Below are positions 18,101-27,102 of a stretch of DNA of 64,000 bases, piece after piece. This DNA comes from Massilia polaris. Lineage in GTDB: Bacteria; Pseudomonadota; Gammaproteobacteria; Burkholderiales; Burkholderiaceae_D. Under the pieces are notes generated by a model that ran no database searches, had not been told where the DNA came from, and saw only the letters and a program-made list of their open reading frames with translations. Position 1 is the stretch's first letter; each line of letters starts with the position of its first letter. The stretch lies in the NCBI RefSeq assembly GCF_012927275.1, contig NZ_JABBGG010000009.1:149161-213160 (forward strand). Direction: 5' to 3'. Position numbers and translations under genes: made by a program.

Positions 18101-18745
18101 ATGACCAAGACAGTGCTGCTGACCGGCTTCGAGCCATTCAACAAGGAGACCATCAACCCCGCATGGGAAGCCGTGCGCGCGCTGGCCGGTTGGGAAGGGG
18201 AGGGCTTTGTCGTCGAAGTGCTCCAGCTGCCTTGTGTATTCGGCCACGCGCAGGAAGTGCTGAAGGACGCGATCGCATCGCTGCAGCCGGACGTGGTGAT
18301 CGCCGTCGGCCAGGCTGGCGGCAGGGTGGACATGTCGGTCGAACGAGTCGCGATAAACGTCGACGACGCGCCGATTCCGGATAACGCGAAAAAACAGCTG
18401 GTCGACAAGCCGATTGTGGCGGATGGTCCCGCTGCCTATTTCTCGACGCTGCCGATCAAGGCTATCGTGCGTGCCTTGCGTGATGCGGGACTGCCGGCGT
18501 CGGTGTCGCAGACCGCCGGCACCTTCGTATGCAACCACGTGTTCTACGGATTGATGCACCACACCGAAGGATCAGGCATCAAGGCTGGCTTCATCCACAT
18601 TCCTTACCTGCCGCAGCAGGCAGCTGCGCATCCAGGCGCTGCGAGCATGTCGCTGGCCGAAGTCGTAAGAGGGTTGAAGATTGCGGTCGATGCGGCACTG
18701 GCGCCGGCGGTCGATATCAGCGAAGTCGGCGGCGCCACACATTAA
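18101..18745 (+). CDS. pcp: Pyroglutamyl-peptidase I
   Basis: Cytoplasmic cysteine peptidase (family C15) removing N-terminal pyroglutamate from peptides. The 214-residue protein has the N-terminal [18 protein letters not shown] motif and the full catalytic triad at the family's positions: Glu81 in [13 protein letters not shown], Cys144 in [17 protein letters not shown] and His166 in GFIHIPYLP. Length is normal. It is the last gene of the DUF969-DUF979-pcp operon, which suggests that the two membrane proteins supply its substrate or export its product. Confidence 0.96.
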   Translation: MTKTVLLTGFEPFNKETINPAWEAVRALAGWEGEGFVVEVLQLPCVFGHAQEVLKDAIASLQPDVVIAVGQAGGRVDMSVERVAINVDDAPIPDNAKKQLVDKPIVADGPAAYFSTLPIKAIVRALRDAGLPASVSQTAGTFVCNHVFYGLMHHTEGSGIKAGFIHIPYLPQQAAAHPGAASMSLAEVVRGLKIAVDAALAPAVDISEVGGATH

Positions 18746-18833
18746 GGGACGCCAGTCGCGCACGATTCGGCGTGGTCAAGAAGTGATTCCAAGTTTTCCC
18801 ATATCTCGATAAACGCCGTCCAAAGGGCATCTA

Positions 18834-19013
18834 ATGAAACGTCCACACCTGACCGCCGCCGTGTGTTTTGCTATTGCGGCTTTCCTTTACGTTGTCGGCA
18901 TGTCGAGGGATTTTTTCGCAGGCTTCATCCTGTTGGCTCTCTTCGTTGAGGTGATCGCGTGGAAAAATGTCATCAAGGCTGCGCGGGAAAAACGCGCGGC
19001 TTCGGGCCACTAG
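18834..19013 (+). CDS. Small two-helix membrane protein (59 aa)
   Basis: Short gene, unnamed. ATG 18834 is preceded by AAAGGG at six bases, and the frame runs to TAG 19011-19013. The product has a first hydrophobic helix (TAAVCFAIAAFLYVVGM), a short RDFF turn, a second helix (AGFILLALFVEVIAW) and a basic tail (KNVIKAAREKRAASGH). Codon third positions are GC-rich in most codons, as in neighbouring genes. Role unknown. Confidence 0.65.
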   Translation: MKRPHLTAAVCFAIAAFLYVVGMSRDFFAGFILLALFVEVIAWKNVIKAAREKRAASGH

Positions 19014-19025
19014 CCTCTACGATCC

Positions 19026-20288
19026 CTACTGTGCGAGCGCCTGTTTGGCCTTGGCCAAATTGCTGCGGTAGCCACCGAGCACGCGCTTACTCTTACCCTG
19101 CTTCTCCGCGATCGCAATCGCATTCTCGAACTGCGCCTTGGCTTCCGCCGCTTTCTTCGCGCCGAGCAGTACCTCGCCATAACTGTCCTGCGCATTATCC
19201 GATTGCTCGTGGGTCAGCGCATTCGCCTTGAGCACCAGTTCAGCCACCTGCGGTTGCTCGCGTTTGCCCAACAACTCGTACCCGATCCGATTGATATCGG
19301 CTTCACTGAATTTGCTGGCGCTGATCGCCTCCGCCACCACTTTGCCCGCGTCGGCTTCCCGTCCGGCCTTCAGCAATTCCGGAACTCGATCCAATTGGCT
19401 GAAGAGCGTGGCGCGCGCCTGCGCGTACAGCCGGCGCTTTTCCTGATCGCTGGCGAGTGAGATGACCTGCTCGATGGCGGCGATGACGAGCTGGGGCTGC
19501 TCAAGTTGGATGTTGTGCCCAGCGTTTGCCGTCACCGTGTGGACGCCTGTACTGAACTGGCGGAAGAAGTGCTCGTGTAGGCTGCGCCACGCTTTCATGC
19601 CCTCCGGGGAGTTAAGGAAGAATTCGGGATTCTCGTGCTTCATCGACGAGGTAAGGACGGCGACCGGAACATCGGGAAGCGCGCCGGCAGTCGTCAGCCT
19701 GCCGCTGTCGAAAATAGCCTGCACATGCTTTAACTCCGCCTTGAACTTCGGCGGCGTATAGCTCTCGCTCATCTTGATGTCCTGCGCCGTCTTTGCCGGA
19801 TCGATCTTGCGCAGTTCGACCTCGATGCGTTCGTCGCTGGCATCGACGAAGACCATGCCCGCCACCTGGGCCGGGTGCTTCGCCGCGAAGTCGCGGATCA
19901 GGAAGCCGCCGTACGAATGCCCGACCAGGATGAAGGGCGGGCGCAGCTGTGCGGCGACGATCATCTGTTCGAGGTCCGTCGTATTGGCCGATACGGTACG
20001 CTCGCCCGCGCGAGCCTGCGACTTTCCGTGTCCGGCGCGCGAGTAGGCGACCACTTGCGCCGACTTGGCAACCGCAGGGGCGACGTTGCGCCACACGGTC
20101 AGGTCCGATGCGAAGCCGGATTCGAAAATGACGGTATACGGGCCTGCGCCCATCCGAACCATATTGACCTGGTGTCCCGCGACGCTGATCATGTCGGCCG
20201 GTTCGTTCGCATGGACGGCAGGGGACGTGGACAGGGCGGCGGCGATAACGGCGGCGCTGAACAGGCGCTTGAGGGGGATGCTCAACAT
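19026..20288 (-). CDS. Secreted alpha/beta hydrolase with C-terminal helical repeats
   Basis: A 420-residue protein with a Sec signal peptide (to about Ala27, SPAVHANEP). Residues about 40-285 form an alpha/beta hydrolase: oxyanion region VIFESGFASDLTVW, nucleophile elbow GHSYGGF, strand VAGMVFVDASDE with the likely acid, and the late His in TANAGHNIQLEQP. From about 290 to the end are alternating helices (LYAQARATLFSQLDR, LKAGREADAGKVVAEAI, AEAKAQFENAIAIAEKQGKSKRVLGGYRSNLAKAKQAL) like TPR repeats. Substrate unknown; it may bind or process a periplasmic ester. It is transcribed towards the small membrane gene; an AraC-type regulator gene lies upstream in the same orientation. Confidence 0.88.
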   Translation of the reverse strand: MLSIPLKRLFSAAVIAAALSTSPAVHANEPADMISVAGHQVNMVRMGAGPYTVIFESGFASDLTVWRNVAPAVAKSAQVVAYSRAGHGKSQARAGERTVSANTTDLEQMIVAAQLRPPFILVGHSYGGFLIRDFAAKHPAQVAGMVFVDASDERIEVELRKIDPAKTAQDIKMSESYTPPKFKAELKHVQAIFDSGRLTTAGALPDVPVAVLTSSMKHENPEFFLNSPEGMKAWRSLHEHFFRQFSTGVHTVTANAGHNIQLEQPQLVIAAIEQVISLASDQEKRRLYAQARATLFSQLDRVPELLKAGREADAGKVVAEAISASKFSEADINRIGYELLGKREQPQVAELVLKANALTHEQSDNAQDSYGEVLLGAKKAAEAKAQFENAIAIAEKQGKSKRVLGGYRSNLAKAKQALAQ

Positions 20289-20597
20289 GGACTCCTTCGT
20301 GGGCGGGACGTGGTCGATTCCGGATTGTAGGAGGAGCGATGCTTTTCCACTACTGTCAGAAGTGACAGCGCCGGATGGTCCGCTCTCGCCGCGTCAATTG
20401 ATAGATGTAGTGTGACCATCTGCTCACCGGCGCGACTGACCGGTGATCCTCGTCGGCGAGGACGATGTATCCACCATCAGGCCGTAATGCCGCTTAGTTA
20501 AGCCCGTCATTACCGCACAGGCGGGAATCGGCATCAAATTCGGATGTGGCCCGGCTGAATGCTGAGCCTGCCCGTCATCGCCGGTTTGCAGCGAAGG
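20289..20597. other. Intergenic region with one degenerate repeat
   Basis: No gene seen in 309 bases. At about 20505-20533 the sequence CGTCATTACCGC...GGCGGGAATCGG resembles a degenerate copy of the inverted repeat at 31665-31744 (CGTCATTCCCGC...GCGGGAATCC). The rest should contain the leftward promoter of the hydrolase gene, which I cannot place. Confidence 0.45.
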
Positions 20598-21416
20598 TCA
20601 AGGCCGGCGGCGCCTGCCTCCGAATTCGCGTGCGTAGGCCGCGGGCGTCACCCCGACATGCAAGCGGAAGCGCCGAGTGAAATAGCTTTGATCGGCATAA
20701 CCGACCAGCATCGCGACCTGGGCAAGCGGAATGCCGCCTACCCGTATCAGTGCCTGGGCGCGCGCCATGCGCGCCCGTTCCAGAAATGTCATGGCGCTGA
20801 CACCTGCACTCTGGCGGAACATGCGCGCAAAGTGAAACCGGCTGACATTTGCCAATGATGCCAGGGTGTCGAGGGTGATATGTTGTTCCAGATTTTCCTG
20901 GATATAGTCTTTCACGCGTTGTACGGCGCGTGTGTGCATGTCGACCGGCACCGGCTGGACCGGCAAGCCTTGACTGTTGAAGCGGCATACTATGTGGCAG
21001 GCTAGAGCGCTGGACAGCGCTTGAGTGATGTAGGTCTGCGCCGGATGGGGCGGTGCTCGCAGCTCATCCAAAAACAAAGTAATGATGCGTTCGACGAAAA
21101 CATCCTTCCGGCCAAAGCAATTCGGCAGTTCAATCGCAGCCGGGGGCGCCTTTAGTGCGGACTCGGCCGCATCAAGCAACAGTGTGGGAGGAATACGTAC
21201 GATCGCGACCGCGCCTGGCTTATCCCATGACCATTTCGACTCCATCCCACGCGGATCGAGCGTCACGTTGCCAGGCATCGCTATCGAGGGGTGGGTCTTG
21301 CCATCTCGGGCCTGCATCAGACGCACTGTTCCTGATATGCGCAAGGCGACGACATCATGATCGAGGGCAGGGGAACTTGCGTAGCCATCGCTTTTCCAGT
21401 CGTGCCAGTCCACCAC
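20598..21416 (-). CDS. AraC family transcriptional regulator
   Basis: A 272-residue regulator with two C-terminal HTH motifs of the AraC/XylS class: TLDTLASLANVSRFHFARMFRQSAGVSAMTFLERARMARA and IPLAQVAMLVGYADQSYFTRRFRLHVGVTPAAYARE. The N-terminal half (residues 1-150) is a likely ligand-sensing cupin-like domain. The start is taken at GTG 21416; the frame stays open upstream to about 21470 without an ATG, so the true start may differ. A tandem direct repeat sits immediately upstream. It may control the hydrolase gene downstream in the same orientation. Confidence 0.85.
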   Translation of the reverse strand: MVDWHDWKSDGYASSPALDHDVVALRISGTVRLMQARDGKTHPSIAMPGNVTLDPRGMESKWSWDKPGAVAIVRIPPTLLLDAAESALKAPPAAIELPNCFGRKDVFVERIITLFLDELRAPPHPAQTYITQALSSALACHIVCRFNSQGLPVQPVPVDMHTRAVQRVKDYIQENLEQHITLDTLASLANVSRFHFARMFRQSAGVSAMTFLERARMARAQALIRVGGIPLAQVAMLVGYADQSYFTRRFRLHVGVTPAAYAREFGGRRRRP

Positions 21417-21438
21417 AACACCGTGCCAGTCACGATAG

Positions 21439-21471
21439 AGCAGACAGTTGTTAGAGCAGACAAGTTGTTAG
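21439..21471 (-). repeat. Tandem direct repeat upstream of AraC-type gene
   Basis: AGCAGACAGTTGTTAG (21439-21454) is followed directly by AGCAGACAAGTTGTTAG (21455-21471), identical except for one inserted A. Direct repeats of this size are the usual form of AraC-family operators, so it may be an autoregulatory site. Confidence 0.6.
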
Positions 21472-21520
21472 CGCAACATTGCCGTCAGGAACTGCATTGT
21501 CCGGCTGATCGAGAGCCATG

Positions 21521-21646
21521 AAGCTGTCGCTCATGCGGCGGCTTGTCTCGGATGTCCGCTTCGATCACGTACAGTTCACCGATTCGACATAACGCTTCGG
21601 TCGTCAGTGCCGATGGCTGGCTGCGATCATGTGCGCCCACAACCTG
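21521..21646 (-). pseudogene. IS66 family transposase remnant
   Basis: About 42 codons on the minus strand read SALTTEALCRIGELYVIEADIR then DKPPHERQ, which matches the conserved IS66 TnpC segment of the form (T/A)EALxRIxxLYxIEAEIRGxPPxER. The rest of the transposase is absent on both sides. It abuts the truncated esterase, so the element or its excision probably destroyed that gene. Confidence 0.7.
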
Positions 21647-21663
21647 CGGCCGGCCCTGGCGCA

Positions 21664-21939
21664 CTACTGCGACGGCATGATCTCTTCGACACCGTGCATG
21701 CCGGTTCCGAGCCGCCTGGCGATGCTGCGGATCAGTGGGAACGCGTAGTCGGCGTCGGTGACGCATACGACGGGATAGCGCCTGGTCGATTTTTCGTACG
21801 ATGGGGGCAGGCTCACGAACAGCTGATAGTCCCGATTGAGGCGGATGGCCCGGACATCGACTACCTCGGTGCTTTTCATGAGGTAAGGCGTTTTGTCGGC
21901 AGCGTGTGCGGAATTGGTCAGGCCGACGAGGCTAAACAT
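21664..21939 (-). pseudogene. Truncated alpha/beta-hydrolase esterase (N-terminal fragment)
   Basis: A 91-residue piece begins with a signal-like stretch (MFSLVGLTNSAHAADK) and continues DYQLFVSLPPSYEKSTRRYPVVCVTDADYAFPLIRSIARRLG, the typical start of putative esterases of the ferri-bacillibactin esterase type (COG2819). The family normally runs to 260-300 residues and includes a Ser-containing elbow; here a stop follows at VEEIMPSQ, exactly where the family would read on with a strand such as IVGI. The IS66 remnant follows within 20 bases. Confidence 0.75.
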
Positions 21940-22030
21940 CAGGGCTGCGATTAACGAAGAATTCCAGGTTGCTCCGACAGTTTGGATGTTCGCACCTTAG
22001 CTGTCTTGGCAGAGCCTGTCAAAAGGCCAG

Positions 22031-22585
22031 TCAGGCCGTCCGGGCTTTCCAGTCCCGCCTCAGCAAGCCATACAGCGCGGAGTCGCAGACTTCTCCGCCG
22101 ACGATCCAGCGCTCGCGCAGCAGGCCCTCGCAGACAAAGCCTAAACGTTCGAGGCACCCTCGTGACGCCGCGTTGCGCGGGTCGATATCGGCTTCGAGGC
22201 GATTCAGGTCGAGGTCATCGAAGCAGTGCGCCAGTAAGGCGCTGAGCGCTTCATTCATGTAACCCTTACCCCAGTGCTGCCGTTGCAGTGCGTAGCCGAT
22301 TTCGGCGCGGCGGTTCTGCCGGTGCAGCGCGAACAGGGTGCAGTTACCGATCAGGTGCTGGGTTTCGTTCAATACGATCGCGAAGCGGACGTAGTCGCCG
22401 CGTTCGAATGCGGCTGCGTCGTCATCGACCTGGCGCGTGGCGCGCTCAGGATCGGTCCACGGCGGTTCGCTGAAGTAGCGCATCACCTCCGCATCCGAAT
22501 GCAGGGCGAATAACGCGTCCTCGTCGCCCCTGCACGGCGGGCGCAGGGTGAGGCGTGTTGTAGAAATGGTCTTAGAACTGGCCAT
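22031..22585 (-). CDS. GNAT family N-acetyltransferase (RimJ/RimL-like)
   Basis: A 184-residue acetyltransferase. It opens with TTRLTLRPPCRGDEDALFALHSD, has the acceptor region YFSEPPWTDPERATRQ, strand IGNCTLFALHRQNRRAEIGYAL, the acetyl-CoA binding motif QRQHWGKGYMNEAL (a Q/R-x-x-G-x-G/A variant) and the closing FDDLDLNRLEADIDPRNAASRGCLERLGF segment. This is the pattern of enzymes that acetylate ribosomal-protein N-termini or small amines; substrate not predictable. Last gene of the leftward psuK-psuG-LysR string with a 30-base gap, though functional linkage is not evident. Confidence 0.9.
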   Translation of the reverse strand: MASSKTISTTRLTLRPPCRGDEDALFALHSDAEVMRYFSEPPWTDPERATRQVDDDAAAFERGDYVRFAIVLNETQHLIGNCTLFALHRQNRRAEIGYALQRQHWGKGYMNEALSALLAHCFDDLDLNRLEADIDPRNAASRGCLERLGFVCEGLLRERWIVGGEVCDSALYGLLRRDWKARTA

Positions 22586-22615
22586 GGCTGTAATGTTAGA
22601 TCGGCTGCTGGTGGG

Positions 22616-23518
22616 CTAAGGCGGTGTGGGATTCAGGATATTCAGGAATGCGCGTATGACCGGTGCGTCATCCTGCGTCGTGTATGCAATGTACAGGTTT
22701 GCCGACGGCGGATTGGTTTTGATGGGCAGGAAGCGTACGCCCGGCCAGCCGATCCTGCCGGTCGTCTCGGGCATCAGCGCGACGCCAAGGCCGACGCCGA
22801 CCATCGCCAGCAAGGTCTGCGGCTCGTTCGCTTCCTGGAAAATCGTCGGCTGGAAGCCCGCGTTGACGCAGCACTGGATCAGGTAGCGCGGGAAGGCCGA
22901 CTTGTCGAGGGCCAGGGTCAGCATTGGCTCGTTGGCCAGGTCCGTCAGCTCGATGTGCGGACGCGTGGCCAGCGGGTGGTGCTCGTTCACCGCCACGCAC
23001 ACGTTCTCGCGGAAGCACAGCTCCTGGCGCAGGTTGTCGTTCCTTAGCTCGTCGTCGTTCATCTTCGGCTCGCGCCAGAATCCAACGTCGATCTGCTTGG
23101 CGCGCAGCGCTTCATATTGGACGGTCGGGCCCAGCTCGTGCAGCGTCCACGTCACGCGCGGGAATTTGGTCTGGAATTCTTCCAGCAGGCTCGGGATCGG
23201 GCCCCACATCGCGGACCCCACGATGCCGACCCGCAGCCGGCCGACTTCACCACGGTCGATCTGGCGGATCGTGTCGATCGTCATCCGCATCTTGGCCAGC
23301 ATGTCGGACGCTTCGCCCATCAGCGCCTTGCCCGCCACCGTCAGCTCAAAGGTGCGGGTGGTGCGGGCGAACAGCTTCACGCCAAGTTCGCTCTCCAGCT
23401 TCATGATCTGCTGCGACAGCGGAGGCTGCGAGATGTGCAGGCGTTCAGCCGCACGGCTGAAGCTTTTTTCTTCAGCGACGGCGAGGAAGTACTTCAGCTG
23501 CTTGAGGTCGATCGACAT
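22616..23518 (-). CDS. LysR family transcriptional regulator
   Basis: A 300-residue regulator. The N-terminal HTH is canonical (IDLKQLKYFLAVAEEKSFSRAAERLHISQPPLSQQIMKLESELGVKLFARTTR), and the ligand domain reads LRVGIVGSAMWGPIPSLLEEF to the end, like the BenM/CatM-type class. ATG 23518 lies 15 bases downstream of the psuG stop in the same orientation, so it is probably co-transcribed with psuK and psuG and could regulate them or nearby genes. Confidence 0.92.
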   Translation of the reverse strand: MSIDLKQLKYFLAVAEEKSFSRAAERLHISQPPLSQQIMKLESELGVKLFARTTRTFELTVAGKALMGEASDMLAKMRMTIDTIRQIDRGEVGRLRVGIVGSAMWGPIPSLLEEFQTKFPRVTWTLHELGPTVQYEALRAKQIDVGFWREPKMNDDELRNDNLRQELCFRENVCVAVNEHHPLATRPHIELTDLANEPMLTLALDKSAFPRYLIQCCVNAGFQPTIFQEANEPQTLLAMVGVGLGVALMPETTGRIGWPGVRFLPIKTNPPSANLYIAYTTQDDAPVIRAFLNILNPTPP

Positions 23519-23533
23519 TACGGTGTTTCCTGG

Positions 23534-24463
<930 letters not shown>

Positions 24464-24465
24464 GG

Positions 24466-25647
24466 TCATTCCTGGTAAAGGGCGTTGAACGGCTGGCCGT
24501 CCGCCGTGGGAAGGGGGGCCGCGATCGCGTCGAGCGTATCGGGGGCGAGGGAAGGGCAGACGGTCTGGGCGCAGGCCACGGTCATCGCGGACAGGACCAG
24601 GCCGCGGCGGCACGCGAGGGCGAGGTCGTCGCTGCCCTGGTAAAGGGTCCAGCTGACGGCCGCTGCGAAGGCGTCGCCCGCGCCGGTTACGTCGACGACG
24701 GTGGCGTCGAGGGCGTCAAGGTGGGCGATGCCGCCTGGGCTGGTGTGGCTGACGCCGCGGGCGCCGCGCGTGACGATGATGTCTTGCGCGCCCTGCGCCT
24801 GGATCGTGGCGCAGGCTGTCGCCAGCGCGGCAGCGGAGCCGACCGCGTGGCCGACCCGCGTTTCCAGTTCGCCTTCGTTCAGGATCAACAGGCGAACGCC
24901 GGCCAGGCTGGCGGGCAGGCGGTCCATTTTCGGCTGCGACACGGCGACCACGATGAGCGGCACGCCGAAGCGCTCGGCATCGTCGAGGAGCGACCGCAGC
25001 GTGTCGATCGGAAGGTTCATGTCGGCCACGGTGAGCGCAGCGTTGGCGCGCTGCTGCTGCGTGCGGGAGAGGGCGTCCGGCGTGAGCTGGTCGTACAGGG
25101 CCATGTCGGCGAGGGCCAGCAGCATGTCGCCTTGCTGGTCGAGCACCGCGGTGTAGGTGCCGCTGCCGGTGCCGGCCAACCGCAGGCTGCCGCCCGTGTC
25201 GATACCGACGGCTTCGGCCTGCGCCATCAGCGCGGCGCCGGATGCGTCATCGCCGACCGCCGTGATCAGGCCGGCCGGCGTGCCGAGGCGCGCCAGGTTC
25301 TCGGCGATGTTGCGGGCGACGCCGCCGAACGACTCGTGCTGGCGGGCCGGGTTCGAGGTGCCCATCTGGACGGCGCCGAGGGAGCGCAGCTTGCGGTCGA
25401 GGTTGGCCGCGCCGATGCACATGATGGCGCGCCGGTCGGCCAGCACATAGGCCCGGCCGAGCAGGCGGCGTTCGCGGATCAGGCCCGCGATGTGGCCGGC
25501 GACGGCGGAACGCGACAAGCCGAGCTGCACGCCGAGGTCGTGCTGCGAGATGAAAGGGTTTGCGCGGATCAGTTCGAACAACTGGTCCTTTTTGGAAAGG
25601 TCGGTCACATGAGCAGTCGTTAAACAAGTGTTTGAAATGGTAGACAT
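24466..25647 (-). CDS. psuK: Pseudouridine kinase with N-terminal HTH domain
   Basis: PfkB-family kinase that phosphorylates pseudouridine for PsuG. From Val40 onwards an HTH ([45 protein letters not shown]) precedes the kinase, which has the PfkB motifs [25 protein letters not shown] and the C-terminal [15 protein letters not shown] with its catalytic Asp. E. coli YeiI has the same HTH-kinase order, while E. coli PsuK lacks the HTH. The start is uncertain: ATG 25647 is used here, yet GTG 25608 would place the start right at the HTH as in YeiI and would lie just after the palindrome at 25622-25653. No good ribosome-binding site precedes either. Confidence 0.88.
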   Translation of the reverse strand: MSTISNTCLTTAHVTDLSKKDQLFELIRANPFISQHDLGVQLGLSRSAVAGHIAGLIRERRLLGRAYVLADRRAIMCIGAANLDRKLRSLGAVQMGTSNPARQHESFGGVARNIAENLARLGTPAGLITAVGDDASGAALMAQAEAVGIDTGGSLRLAGTGSGTYTAVLDQQGDMLLALADMALYDQLTPDALSRTQQQRANAALTVADMNLPIDTLRSLLDDAERFGVPLIVVAVSQPKMDRLPASLAGVRLLILNEGELETRVGHAVGSAAALATACATIQAQGAQDIIVTRGARGVSHTSPGGIAHLDALDATVVDVTGAGDAFAAAVSWTLYQGSDDLALACRRGLVLSAMTVACAQTVCPSLAPDTLDAIAAPLPTADGQPFNALYQE

Positions 25648-25653
25648 TTGTTT
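25622..25653 (-). promoter_or_regulatory. Palindrome over the psuK start region (candidate operator)
   Basis: AAACAAGTGT (25622-25631) and ACATTTGTTT (25644-25653) are complementary at nine of ten positions with a 12-base spacer. It covers the ATG 25647 and ends 14 bases before GTG 25608. The N-terminal HTH of the encoded kinase could bind it (inference). Confidence 0.6.
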
Positions 25654-25769
25654 GCGCGAAGTCAATCGACTTTTCCCACCGGCTGCACCAATCTGTGGGC
25701 AAACGAACGGTTGGGCCGGGAATAAATCCAGATACTTGATGGACGCCGCCATATACTGCCAGGAACATG

Positions 25770-25955
25770 ATGAACAAGACCACTGCCGGCCTCCAGCCGA
25801 ATTCCCGCATCGAGGCCGAGATCCAGCGCGAGCGCAACGAGCGCCTGCACAATGACGACGTCAAGACCGGCGCGAACGCCGGCGACGATGTCCGCATCAA
25901 GGATGCGCGCGAAAACGACAGCTCGACCAAGCTGCACCGTCCGCAGGGACGCTGA
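25770..25955 (+). CDS. Small hydrophilic protein (61 aa)
   Basis: Unnamed. AGGA lies five bases before ATG 25770 (a second ATG at 25767 is directly upstream). The product is very polar and rich in Asn, Asp, Arg and Glu (SRIEAEIQRERNERLHNDD, then DDVRIKDAREND) and has no hydrophobic segment or Cys. Codons end in G or C nearly throughout, matching genuine genes around it. It lies between psuK and the deo operon, transcribed in the deo direction; no role can be proposed. Confidence 0.6.
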   Translation: MNKTTAGLQPNSRIEAEIQRERNERLHNDDVKTGANAGDDVRIKDARENDSSTKLHRPQGR

Positions 25956-26036
25956 TCCGGCCAAACTGGCGCCGCCGCCCCGGCTGCGCCCGCATTGATT
26001 GTTGAGCCCTGGCTGACCGCAACAGGGCGATCTCGA

Positions 26037-26115
26037 CTATTTATATCTCAGCCATATAAATAGTGAAGAAAAATGGTATTTGCCATACATATCGAGAATA
26101 ATGCATAGTTATAAT
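26037..26115 (+). promoter_or_regulatory. Conserved 74-bp regulatory block, copy 2, with -10 box (deo operon)
   Basis: Left to right: perfect 10-bp dyad CTATTTATAT-N7-ATATAAATAG (26037-26063), TATTTGCCATACATAT (26077-26092) and ATGCATAGTT (26101-26110). Read on the minus strand it aligns with 13218-13291 over 74 bases without a gap, 55 identical. TATAAT at 26110-26115 follows immediately; no good -35 is present at the right distance, so this promoter probably needs an activator bound to the block. The punA start is 120 bases downstream. Confidence 0.8.
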
Positions 26116-26235
26116 GTCTAGCAAGCCCATTCCCACTACCGCAGTACGGACCCATGTGTCCGGCGACTGCCGTATTCGCATGACCGGCACGACCGGGCCG
26201 CTACCACCTCAACGCCGAAAACATCAAGGAAGACC

Positions 26236-27078
26236 ATGTCCAACAATACCCCTTTTGAAGCCGTCGATATCATCAAAGCCCGCAAGCCCGGTTTCGCGCC
26301 GCGCGTGGCCATGATCCTCGGTTCCGGACTGGGCGTGCTGGCCGAGCAGATGACCGACGCCGTTTCGATCGGCTTCGACGAACTGCCAGGCTTCCCGATC
26401 AGCACCGTGCACGGCCACGCCGGCGAACTGGTGCTCGGCACGCTGGCGGGCGTGGAGGTGGCATGCATGAAGGGCCGCGGCCACTTCTACGAAGGCTACG
26501 GCATGGGCGTGATGACCAGCGCCGTGCGCACCATGAAGCTGCTCGGCTGCGAGATGCTGTTCGTGACCAATGCCGCCGGTTCGCTGCGTCCTGAAGTCGA
26601 CGCGGGCAGCCTGGTGGTCATCACCGACCATATCAACCTGCTGCCGGGCACCCCGATGATCGGCGCGAACGACGACCGCTTCGGTCCGCGCTTCTTTAGC
26701 ATGTCCAACGCCTACGACGCGGACATCCGCAACGTCGTCAAGGACACCGCCGCGGCAAACGGCATCACGCTGCACGAAGGCGTGTTCGTCGCCTACCCTG
26801 GCCCTAACTTCGAAACCGCCGCCGAGATCCGCATGATGTCGCGCCTGGGCGCCGACACGGTCGGCATGTCGGTGGTGCCTGAAGTGATTTCGGCGCGCCA
26901 CTGCGGCCTGAGGGTGGCCGGCGTTTCGGTTATCACCAACCTGGCCGAAGGCCTGTCGCCGTTCCAGCTGTCGCACGAGCAGACCCTGAAGTACGCCTCC
27001 ATCGGCGCCAAGGACCTGGTCGCGCTGATCCTGGCGTTCCTGGCACGCGTGGCGAAAGAGCCACGCGCCGCAACCTGA
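26236..27078 (+). CDS. punA: Purine-nucleoside phosphorylase (trimeric, PNP family 2)
   Basis: Phosphorolysis of purine (deoxy)ribonucleosides to base plus (deoxy)ribose 1-phosphate. The 280-residue protein has MILGSGLG (phosphate loop), STVHGHAGELVLG, MKGRGHFYEGYGM (phosphate-binding Arg/His), VTNAAGSLRPEVDAGSLVVITDHINL and DTVGMSVVPEVISARHCGLRV, all of the trimeric PunA/XapA class. Tyr and Glu of GPNFETAAEIR contribute to base binding. First gene of a seven-gene operon; 24 bases separate it from deoB. Confidence 0.94.
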   Translation: MSNNTPFEAVDIIKARKPGFAPRVAMILGSGLGVLAEQMTDAVSIGFDELPGFPISTVHGHAGELVLGTLAGVEVACMKGRGHFYEGYGMGVMTSAVRTMKLLGCEMLFVTNAAGSLRPEVDAGSLVVITDHINLLPGTPMIGANDDRFGPRFFSMSNAYDADIRNVVKDTAAANGITLHEGVFVAYPGPNFETAAEIRMMSRLGADTVGMSVVPEVISARHCGLRVAGVSVITNLAEGLSPFQLSHEQTLKYASIGAKDLVALILAFLARVAKEPRAAT

Positions 27079-27102
27079 CCCATTTTTATATCGAGCGATA
27101 CC

